From the NCBI RefSeq assembly GCF_004379255.2, contig NC_056035.1, positions 29,341,208 to 29,405,207 on the forward strand: a stretch of 64,000 nucleotides of DNA, in the 5' to 3' direction. Source of the stretch: Salvia splendens. Its lineage: Eukaryota; Streptophyta; Magnoliopsida; Lamiales; Lamiaceae. The position numbers and the translations under genes are program-made. Under the pieces are notes generated by a model. The model saw only the letters and a program-made list of their open reading frames with translations. It was not told the DNA's origin and did no database searches. Every line of letters starts with the position of its first letter. The first letter of the stretch is position 1. Shown here one piece after another: positions 55,023 to 64,000 of the stretch.

Positions 55023-55964
55023 AAGGGCACCACGGTTGCCATCCGACAACTTGCTACTAGGCAAACGACTGACCTATTCGACGAGTATTTGCATGTCGGT
55101 GAGTCCACTGGAATCCTTTGCCTTCAAAATTTTTGCGAGGGCGTTCGTTCAGCTTTCGGGGATGAATTCCTTCGGGCACCCACCACCGATGATTGCCAAC
55201 GGTTGCTTCATCTTCACGAAACAGTCCATGGTTTTCCCGGTATGCTTGGCAGCATTGACTGCATGCATTGGAGGTGGAAGAATTGTCCGACTACTTGGAG
55301 GGGGCAACACTTAAGCGGCCACAAAGGCGGCGGCCCAACACTTATCCTTGAAGCGGTCGCCGACTACCGCCTATGGATTTGCCATGCATATTTCTGTGTT
55401 GTCGGATCCAACAACGACTTGAACGTGCTCTATTCTTCACCACTCTTCAATGATGTGTTGAATGGTGTAGCACCGGCGGTCGACTTCACCGTTAACGGAA
55501 ATGCATACCACATGAGTTACTATCTCGCCGATGGTATCTACTCAAGGTGGTCGATTTTCGTGAAGTCGCTCAGCAACCCGCAAGACCCGAGACGGGTTCT
55601 TTTTGCGTAGCGTCAAGAGTCCGCTCAGAAAGACGTCGAAAGAGCTTTTGGGGTCCGTCAAGCCCGATTCAACATTGTGAAGGCCCCGTCTCGACTGTGG
55701 TACGTGAAAAATATCGCCGACATCATGTACATGTGTATTATCTTGCACAACGTGATTATAACCGATGAAGGACCGATGGCGGCTAGCTTTTACGATGAGG
55801 ATAAAGCCGGAAGCTCAACCGCGAGGTCTCCCCCACGCCGAGGTGTGCATACGACGGTGGATTAGAGGATCGAAACAAGGCACACAATGCGCGATACCCG
55901 AACCCACGTTGAGCTACAAGAAGACCTAATCAAACACATTTGGGCGAAATTCGGCCACGAGTAG
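55023..55964 (+). pseudogene. PIF/Harbinger transposase fragment, N-terminus missing
   Basis: Starts within the protein (TVAIRQLATRQTTDLFDEYL) and continues with FLRAPTTDDCQRLLHLHE, GSIDCMHWRWKNC (first catalytic Asp), VADYRLWICHAYF, SYYLADGIYSRW (second Asp) and KDVERAFGVRQARF (Glu), ending DLIKHIWAKFGHE. One frame throughout, with TAG at 55608 and 55863. It is a sister of the transposase at 3805-4959. The region that would encode its first ~100 residues is replaced by gypsy gag sequence. Confidence 0.85.
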
Positions 55965-56250
55965 TGGGTTTTTTTAATTTTATGAATTTAATTATGTAAT
56001 TTTTTATTTTAGGATTTTAATCATGTACTTTTTAAATTTTAGGAATTTTAATTATATAATTTTTATATTTTAGGATTCTAATTATGTAATTTTTAATGTT
56101 TTTATAATTTGTAATATTATTTCGGTTATTTTTAATGAATTTTAATATTTTGGAAATGTTTTTATTTAAATTGAATAATAGAATGGTGGGACCCTTGAGC
56201 TTGACTTGCAGAAGAACACAGATGTGTGTGTTGTGCTCTTGCCTAAACTT
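55965..56250. mobile_element. 3' remnant of the Harbinger element
   Basis: Repeated TTTTAGGATTTTAAT(C/T)ATGTA, as found beside the minus-strand transposase at 3700-3790 (inverted), then GTGGGACCCTTGAGC. The end has no clear terminal repeat. Confidence 0.5.
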
Positions 56251-56297
56251 CAATTCTAAATTTCTATTGTTTTAGCTTTCTCTAACTTTCTAATATA

Positions 56298-56551
56298 TAC
56301 TCCATTTGTCCCATAAAAATATGTGCACTTTCTATTTTCGTCTGTCCCACAAAAATATATGCATTCTATCTTTGAAAAGTTATATCAATTAAATAATGTA
56401 GGTCTCACTATCCACTAACTCTACTTTAACTATCATTCTTCTTCTCTCTCTCTTACTTTATCATATCATTCTTCTCTCTCTTATTTTAATAATTTTATTT
56501 TAATTCTCGTGTCATACCCAATGCAGATATTTTTATGGGACAGAGGGAGTA
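56298..56551. mobile_element. Stowaway MITE
   Basis: TACTCCATTTGTCCCATAAA and TTTATGGGACAGAGGGAGTA are inverted ends. Confidence 0.9.
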
Positions 56552-57060
56552 TAAAATAGACATTAGACAACTAGACACTACTTAATTTTAAAATAAAGAA
56601 ATTTTTGGCGTAAATTGAAACATAAAAGAGATTAAAATAATTTTTTAAGACATTAAATGAACATGTAAATAAAATGGTGAAAGCATAACTATATATTTTC
56701 AAAAGATAACAAGTAAGAACATAAATAATGCAACACGAATATAACACGAATGTAAAGAAGTATTAAAGTCGAGATAATAAAACAATAAAATGTCAAAACA
56801 ACCAAACATAATCTAAATGTGATTAAATAAATTTACCCTAGATTTACCCTACGGGCCATAGGCCATATACTAAACAAAAATATTTATCACAAATACATAA
56901 TTAATCGGGTATCCTAAACCCAAAAAATTCTAACATTAACTATCTAAACCCGTACCCGAACTCATAATTTTGAGTTTCGAGTACCCAAAACCCATCGGGT
57001 ATTGGATCGGGGTCGAAAATTTCCAAAACATGCGGAATAAATTTACAGGCATACCTACAT
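56552..57060. other. AT-rich DNA with CGGGTA-type remnant
   Basis: 56905-57020 contains ATCGGGTATCC, CCCGTACCCGAAC and CATCGGGTATTGG phrases like those in hAT-like non-autonomous elements. No termini found. Confidence 0.35.
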
Positions 57061-57143
57061 TCCTCTCAAATAAATTAAATATTAAAAAATTACAGGGATA
57101 TACTACAAATAAATTAAATATTAAAAAATTACAGGGATATACT
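57061..57143. repeat. tandem duplication of about 40 bp
   Basis: ATAAATTAAATATTAAAAAA and TTACAGGGATATACT occur twice in succession. Confidence 0.85.
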
Positions 57144-57695
57144 TTGTTCACATGGCCAACCAAAACTTCTAAAGTGCTACAAAGACAAATTTTAAAATGT
57201 ATGAGATATTATAGATATTATAAATGCATAGATCAGTTCTTTAGCATAAAATCTCAACTGCTGACTAGTTTAGATGTTTTTTGAGTATAATGATAATATA
57301 TCTCACAAAATCTGATTCTATCAGATTCGTAAACGTGTATTTTAATCAACAAAATTAAACAAATGGACAATTATCAAACTACTTTATTAAGTCTAGGTAT
57401 ACTTATAAGACTATAATTCATCTTGAACATCATCTTAAATAAACTTTGTTAACATCATCACGTCAAAAAATTAAATGTTTATTAGAACGACCTTAAACCT
57501 TGAACTGTAAAGGTAGCTTATTTATTGAACATATCAATTTCTTCCCCAACATTAAACAAATAAATACTTGTTTAATTGTGTTAGGCTAAATATTTAATCA
57601 CATGTGCTTAACAACTTTTATACAACCGAGAAAAGCATCCCATCTACGTCGCTCTTTGGAAAGTTATGTTATAAAATCATGTTATAGTCTTATTA
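57144..57695. other. unassigned AT-rich DNA
   Basis: No gene or element border recognised. Confidence 0.35.
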
Positions 57696-58049
57696 GAAAT
57701 GAGCCACTCACCATTTAAAAGATCTTATAAGGGGTTATTCATACTTATATAGATGAGCTAGGATCATCACCAAGTCGATGTGGGACAAGATTTAAGAGTT
57801 TTAACACGCCCCTCACGTGTGGGCCGGAATGACACATCAGACTTCCATCACGTGGGTAGGCAAGAGAGGAGAAATGAGCCACTCACCGTTTAAAATATTT
57901 TATAAGGGGGGTTATTCATACTTATATAGATGAGCTAGGATCATCACCAAGTAGATGTGTGACAAGATTTAAGAGTTTTAACACGCCCCTCACGTGTGGG
58001 CCGGAATGACACATCAGACTTCCATCACGTGGGTAGGCAAGAGAGGAGA
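57696..58049. repeat. 175-bp tandem duplication with a third copy after the CACTA element
   Basis: GAAATGAGCCACTCACC, TAGATGAGCTAGGATCATC, GATGTGGGACAAG and CCCCTCACGTGTGGGCCGG occur at 57696-57870 and 57871-58049. A diverged, shorter copy lies at 61451-61570. The phrases resemble the start of a common plant LTR or TRIM-like repeat. Confidence 0.8.
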
Positions 58050-58094
58050 TAAATAGATAAAATCCATCATCGAATTGAGTCCACTCTGATATCA

Positions 58095-61000
58095 CACTAC
58101 TAGAAAATTGGCTTTTGATGGCACTTCAAAATGCCACAAGAAATACTTTGACCTTACACTTAATCTATAGTGGCACTTGAAACAAGTGCATTATAGGTAG
58201 ATGTAGTGATATATCAAGTGTAAGCAGAGAGTTTCTATTACTTCACCCAAAAACGCCATAATATATATAATGTAATGGCACTTCAATGTGCCAGTAAATA
58301 TAGTCTAGAACTACATTAATTTAGTACACGTGATAATTTACAAAAATCCCATATAAATATTAATAATTACAATAATACCTATCATTGTTTGTAATGTACA
58401 TTTTAACCCACAATTTTCTGTAATTTACGTATTCATCCTTTATTTATTTATTAATTATAATTTTCTTTAAATACATATAAGTACTTTTTTTAATTTTCTT
58501 TAAATACATATAAGCACTTTTTTTTATTACAATGAACAAAATTCATAGTATCAAACTGTTATTCATCATTCATAAAACTTCACAAAGAACTTTGTTCAAA
58601 CAAAACGTCAAATCTGAACATACAAAAACGTAAAGTATTTAATAATAGATCACATTTCTACTAACATTGTGAATACACTAATGGAACTGGAAGCTGATTG
58701 GGAAGCCGATTGCTTGCTTATCAGTGGCGCGGTCATTGCCACTGTTGTCATTGTCAAAAAGTGATGGATAATGGCCATTGCTCATTATCACTGACACTCG
58801 AAGCTGCAATTGATAAAATAAATTAATAATTATATACACCTTCAATTTAAACATCATCATATGCACTATGTATAACTCAGTATAACTTAATTAGCCACAG
58901 AGAGAGAGACGTACATGGGAATTGAAAGCTCCAGCTTTGAAGCAATAGGGATGAGTGGACTGTTTTTTCACAAGTAATTACATTCACAACAAGTGGGAGT
59001 TTAGTAAGATCAAAATATCTTCTTCATGTATTCTTCTTATTATCATATATTGCCTGCAATGCAACAGTCAATCAACAATCATATGAAAAGCACAAACAAT
59101 TAATACTGATTTCTACTCTACCAGAAAAAGAAGCTAAGAGAATGCATCATAACGTCTGAGATGCAAGATTAGTTTTTGCTACAAATAATCATCATCTTGT
59201 ACTTTAGTATAATCTAGCAACTAACAAATATAAACATGTTAAATACACTTTCTGAATTTTACTAATTTACCAGCAAGATATCATAAAATATTACCTCAAC
59301 AGAATGAGGTCTATCGTCATTGACAGAGTCGTCAGTTTCAGTTGTCTTTCTCAACATTTCTCCTGAAAACATCATATTTTCACCGCATATACATAGTGTA
59401 ATCAAATATGTAGCCAACAAAAGTAGTCAAATTTGCCAACTGATGAAAAAAAATAGTTACAATATCCATTATCGTTGATAAATATTATGTGAACACATAA
59501 GAAGAAACTGCATCAATATCCCGAAATCACAAGTCATTAACCATCTCATATCAAAGTCAACAACGCTGCACTATCATAATAAAAGACATGACTCAGATAA
59601 GAGACCAAGAGGAACTCGAGCAGAAGCTGAAAGGCCCGTCATTAAACAACACCACCCAAAATCACAATAAGAAATCATATATAAGAACAAAAATGAAAGT
59701 AAGAAACAAATTACTCTCTCAATTAATAAATTTAGCTTTAGAGATAACTTCAGTCTCACAATTTTCAGCATTTTTCAACACTAGAGCAAATTTCCAACTC
59801 CCAACAGAAGACTGAGGCTATAAAACATAGAGATTGTGGATAAAATATTCACATGATCAGTATGAAGAAGAGAAACAACTGTAGAATTAGAATATACTGA
59901 CAGATACGTAGGAACAATTGAAAAAGCTATCACCAATACCTCTTAACTACTCTTCTGTGCTATGCCAAGTTTTCGTGGATTTTCAGATATGTAGTCCTCT
60001 TTTTCATATCCTTCTTCTCCCAATCTTTTTCATGAAAAGCTATGTTTCAGAAACAGAAACACAGATGTACCCCTTTACTTGTTCAGAAAAGATTCAGTCA
60101 TGTGGATATCAGGAGGATGATGTGGCAAGCCTATACCATATGCAGAGAGACAATATTACCTGGTTTCTGTAAACTGCATGTGCCAAAATATTGATGGAAC
60201 TCGAGGATACTTCTATGATGTAGTCTATGAACCAAAACACAGTGATATTTTCTATGAGGTATCAAATCAAAATTTTAGCAGGCAAGTCTAGAGTAGCGCT
60301 GTAAATACAAGATTAAATGTTGGAGCAAAAAAATGCATATAAGTTCAACTAGTCATGATAAATAAATTACAAAGCCAATACAGATGAAATATGCAAAAAA
60401 TGAAACCTCAACATGAAGAAATCTGGGTTGATTTGGGTTCGTTACAGCCTCAATAGCAGTGATATCAGACTAATAAACTTCTATTTTGCTCTTTGGTAGC
60501 CCATCAAGAAACTCTCACACCAGCTTCGTCTTGCCATTATAGAATTTGGCAGTCAAGTCACCTTTGCGGTTAGACTACCTCTAACAAGAACAGATGAATT
60601 TTTATATTCCAAAATCTAAAGCTAATTAAAGTAGCAACACCAATTCTTAAGCTCTATTGAAAAACTCTACGTCGTCTCTACCTTCACCTACCAAGCTCAA
60701 CAATTTCATTCTAGTCACTTCACAAATTAGGCTTAATTTTTAAACCATCTAAAGAAATGTAGGATTTCCACCTAGTTTTGCTAAAATTTGAATTGGGGAA
60801 GAACTTAAATACAAATCCTAACTTCAAATTTGAATCTGAAATTGGATGAACAAGAGATGTGGAAGGTTACTTACGTAGAGGATAGTCATGAATATCATAG
60901 AGATTCTGGATTTCGGCGGCGGTAGAATCAGCCGTACAACCGATGTACAGAGAGATGAAATGTATGTCTAGGCGTGCAGGGGGAGAGAGATGTTGAGACA

Positions 61001-61443
61001 GAGAGGGAGACAAGGAGGTGACGCCACGTTCGGCTGAGGGAGGTGGTCGCCGGAGGAGCGGCGTGACAGCGGAGGGTTGTATGTGTGCGTGTGTCACGGT
61101 GTGTGTATGTGTGTGAGTTAAAAGTGAGAAGGTTTAGGAGTCAGTCATGCGGAAGTTGCAGAGGAAAGTTAGTTCCTTCATTTTCCCATTTCTATTTGCT
61201 TTATTTTCCTTTTCCTCTTGTTTAAATTACTTTAATTACTAAAATCCAACGTGTACGTGTCAAGTTTCGATTCTAATAGAAGTGCCAGCAAATAAGATTC
61301 CATATGGCATTTATTTTGAGGTGTAGTTAAAGGATATAATAGACGTGTAGTGAAAAGCTAATGTATTGATTGTATATTTATACTGCCATTTTTTATAAAG
61401 TGTGGTAAAAAAAGTGTAGTAAGAAGCTATTTTTCTAGTAGTG
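58095..61443 (-). mobile_element. CACTA (En/Spm-type) element, 3.35 kb
   Basis: Ends CACTACTAGAAAA and TTTTCTAGTAGTG are exact inverted repeats. TCA is duplicated at both borders (58092-58094, 61444-61446). Subterminal copies of GGCACTT/AAGTGCC sit near both ends, the usual transposase binding-site pattern. It is too short for a complete CACTA system and has no visible TNP2 domain, so it is probably non-autonomous. Confidence 0.9.
60875..61097 (-). other. exon-like first exon inside the CACTA element
   Basis: On minus, an ATG at 61097 opens a GC-rich frame (LLRRPPPSAERGVTSLSPS, YIGCTADSTAAEIQNLY) that ends DYPL just before GTAAGTAA, a good donor. Further exon-like pieces on minus are EMLRKTTETDDSVNDDRPHS (59290-59355, before GTAATA) and VSVIMSNGHYPSLFDNDN (about 58735-58800). 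It may be a decayed TNPA-like gene or captured host sequence. I do not recognise it. Confidence 0.35.
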
Positions 61444-61854
61444 TCATATTATAAATGGGTCACTCACCCCTTAAAAGGACTTATAAGGGGGAGGGTTATC
61501 CATACTTATATAGATGAGCTAGAATCATCACCAAATCGATGTGGGACAAAGTTTAAGAGTTTTAACAAGTCTTGTACTTACAAAATTTTTTAATAAATTA
61601 CAGAAAATTTACAATACAACAATGAGAACAAAACTAATCTACCACAACAATGATTGAAACACCAATTACATACCATTTCTCAAAAATCTTTTTTCTCTTC
61701 TTTTCTCTTACTTTACTTATTTTATATCCAAACCTATGTCGTTTTAAAGTTCATATTTTTAAAAAACAGAGGGAGTATTATTACCCAAGATGTTAGAATA
61801 TTTTTTGGTTATGAAAAACCCTCCCTCTCTGACAAGCCAAAATAATTAATAAGC
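61444..61854. other. third copy of the 175-bp repeat and MITE remnant
   Basis: 61451-61570 matches the repeats left of the CACTA element. 61670-61780 ends ACAGAGGGAGTA, one surviving end of a Stowaway-like element. Confidence 0.5.
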
Positions 61855-62111
61855 TACTCCCTCCGTCACTTAAATTTGTCACATTTTTCTATTTCCGTCC
61901 GTCCCACAAAATATGTCACATTTCATGTTTTACTAGTTGATAGTGGACCTCATATTCCACTAACCCATTCCCACTCACATTTCAGTATAAACCTAATATA
62001 CTATAAAAGTATGACTCATTCTCCACTAACATTTTTTAATTCACTCTCCGTTACATTTCTTAAAACCTATGTCCAATCAAGTATGACAAAATTTATGGGA
62101 CGAAGGGAGTA
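61855..62111. mobile_element. Stowaway MITE
   Basis: TACTCCCTCCGTCACTTAAA and TTTATGGGACGAAGGGAGTA are the ends. Inner TTTGTCACATTTTTCTATTT links it to the KNOX intron 1 copy. Confidence 0.85.
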
Positions 62112-62564
62112 TTGTGTATGTTTAAGGTTATCTAAAACGATTAATGATTCATATTTTATTAGGTCTCGTCTATCAGTAGTTAACAAGGACTTATGTCAAT
62201 ATGACTATTTCAGTGATATACCATATTAGTGTTATTAGTGATACATCAAACTATTTTCAAAGATTGAAGCTTAACACTTTTTATATAGAATGAAGTTTTC
62301 AGTTGAAAAAGAATGAAAGATAAAAACTCTAATTCAGAGTACATAATTCTAAAATTACACGTCGTTGTAATTATTTGTATTTCCCTAAATTAAACATGTC
62401 CTATGTCTTGCTAGAGCACGATGTCAATTGGTAATTTCCGGCAAAAAGTCGTATACAGATAGAGATAAGAGTGTTTGTGAAAGAAAATAAGTTATTTCAA
62501 TGATAGAGCACTATGTCAATTGGTAATTTCCGCTGTCCTTTCCGACATCGGTCATATCTTCATG
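62112..62564. other. unassigned AT-rich DNA
   Basis: A short phrase (CACGATGTCAATTGGTAATTT) recurs at 62417 and 62509 with AGAGCA before it. No gene. Confidence 0.35.
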
Positions 62565-62816
62565 TATTCCCTACACCCGTCCGTTAAAATTTGACATATA
62601 TTTCTATTTTGGGTTGTTCGTCATACAAAGATATATTTGATTAATTGGACTTCATACTCGATTAACTCATTGCACTCACGTTCTATTATAAAATTAAAAT
62701 ATAAAAATGAGACTCAATTTCACTAACTTTTTTTTTTCATTTCCTTTATAAAATCAAACAAATTTTTTGAAACTGTGACGTCAAAGAGTGTCTTTAAATG
62801 ACCGAAGGAGGGATTA
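62565..62816. mobile_element. Stowaway-like MITE
   Basis: TATTCCCTACACCCGTCCGT at left, TTTAAATGACCGAAGGAGGG at right; diverged ends. Confidence 0.65.
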
Positions 62817-63526
62817 TAATTTTTTACTAGCACATCATACATGATTTTACTCAAATCAGACCTAGTAAGACAGATGTAAACAATGTTAAATTTCATAGTT
62901 TTTCTTTTGTATTTTTGAAGTTATGACATGTACTTGAGCGTAACAAAATTTTAAATTTTCGATCAGTTCAACGACACGAAATTAAGTAGCCTAGCAACTA
63001 TTAAATCGTGGGCCAAACGTCAATAGACTCGATTCATTTTATCATACTAGATATTTCGTATTTATTGTTTATTTTTAAAATTATTTCAAAACTAGTTGCG
63101 TGTAATATGAATCGCTTATGGTTATATTTATATACTTTCTCAAATTAACTAAAGAAACAATATATTTTCTCGATGACTAAAGAATATAGATTTCTATTAA
63201 CTCCTACTTTCTCTAATAGTAGTTATATAAATTTAGAAAAATGTATAGTTTCCTAACTTCATCATGAATTTCGTTGTCAAATTGCATTCCGTTGCATATT
63301 TCGCTGTCATATATGCATTATATACTCTATAAACACTTACTTTCACCAAAAATATACAGTAATGCTAATTACAGTTTGGGCTAGTTATAGAAAATGGAAT
63401 GCCCTTTAAAATAGTGTTCAAATATAGTGACCTCCTATATAGAATGTTTATAATATTATTATTATTTATTTAATTACCAATAATATATATCGGTGGACTT
63501 AGTGATTATTCCACACGATGATTTAT
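62817..63526. other. gene-free AT-rich stretch
   Basis: No open frame. At 63466-63510 TAATTACCAATAATATATATCG resembles the AATTACCAAGGATATCCACC unit of the 23.2-kb tandem repeats. Confidence 0.35.
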
Positions 63527-64000
63527 CCTCGCCCCCGTCCCACAATAAGAGTCATATTTTTCCATTTCGATCTGTCCCACAATAAGAGCCATATTTCACT
63601 TTTACCATAAATTGTAAGTAGGTCTCACATTCCACCAACTTATTCCATCCACATTTTATTATAAATCACTATATATAAGTGACACTTATATATTACACTA
63701 ACTTATTCTACTCATTTTTCTTTCGGAGCATATCACCTACTCTACAATTCTTACTCTACTCCTACTCCACACTCACAACAAAATAAAATAATATTATTAT
63801 AAATATGAGCAATTTTAATAAGTGATGGTGGGTCCACTATTCTTTACGTTTTTTAAAACTCCTACCATAACTAAAAACTATTAAATTTAATTAAGAAAGA
63901 TTAATAAATTACTAAAACGTGATTTCAGTTTTCAAGATATGACCGTCTATTTCTAGTATGATAGTATCCGTCCCATATAATTATAATTAATTAGTAGTAG
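63527..64000. mobile_element. Stowaway-like MITE remnant(s) at the right edge
   Basis: CCCCCGTCCCACAATAAGAG, then CCATTTCGATCTGTCCCACA and AGGTCTCACATTCCACC belong to the 26.1-26.6 kb subfamily. Another fragment, GTATCCGTCCCATATAAT, begins near 63963 and runs to the edge. Confidence 0.5.

Overview
The window looks like nuclear DNA from a eudicot plant. Genes are few, transposons are nested and AT-rich, one KNOX homeobox gene has plant-style introns, and every repeat class is a plant class (Stowaway and Harbinger MITEs, MULEs, CACTA, Ty3/gypsy-type LTR elements, plant L1-type LINEs, tRNA-derived SINEs). I suspect an asterid, perhaps Lamiales, but that is an impression and not a measurement. 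All coordinates and similarities come from reading by eye; no database was searched.

Only two genes look intact. One is a small single-exon gene of unknown function (23764-24129 +). The other is a five-exon class II KNOX (KNAT3/4/5-like) homeobox gene (48520-50706 +). Host-gene ruins include the 3' end of a CC-type NLR resistance gene (about 5406-6025) and the 5' part of an ORANGE-like (OR-like) plastid chaperone gene. Exon 1 of the OR-like gene (to 9927) is separated from exon 2 (19384) by a 9.5-kb intron full of transposons.

Layout. 1-3441: simple repeats and MITEs, including a 740-bp palindrome. 3442-5402: a Harbinger element carrying only a transposase. 5406-7495: NLR fragment, a cluster of CCCG..CGGG motifs and unassigned DNA. 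7496-9776: a 2.3-kb non-autonomous LTR retrotransposon with two overlapping ORFs and no pol. 9776-20168: OR-like pseudogene whose intron holds a 1.6-kb foldback MULE (11408-13028), one of two inverted MULE-like termini, and a 5.4-kb two-gene Harbinger element (13877-19321). 20323-22110: a Harbinger element carrying only the Myb-like ORF1. 22162-23423: inverted and tandem repeats, then the small gene. 24130-28206: microsatellite and MITEs. 28262-36607: a 3'-truncated LINE bracketed by direct copies of a 667-bp segment. 36071-38974: an LTR with 5-bp target duplication. 39000-48020: duplicated segments that preserve empty sites for several insertions, plus a second two-ORF LTR retrotransposon (41924-44432). 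48463-50706: KNOX gene. 51474-56250: LTR, gag and Harbinger transposase wreckage. 58095-61443: a CACTA element. The rest is MITEs and unassigned AT-rich DNA.

Most notable patterns: two different short LTR retrotransposons share the same unusual plan (terminal repeats starting TGATACGAGT and ending CCCTTAAC(A), ORF-a, a stop/start overlap with a -1 frame change, an acidic ORF-b, no pol); Harbinger functions appear split between two elements with matching termini and similar GC palindromes; and a foldback MULE has arms of about 540 bp, each made of three tandem repeats.
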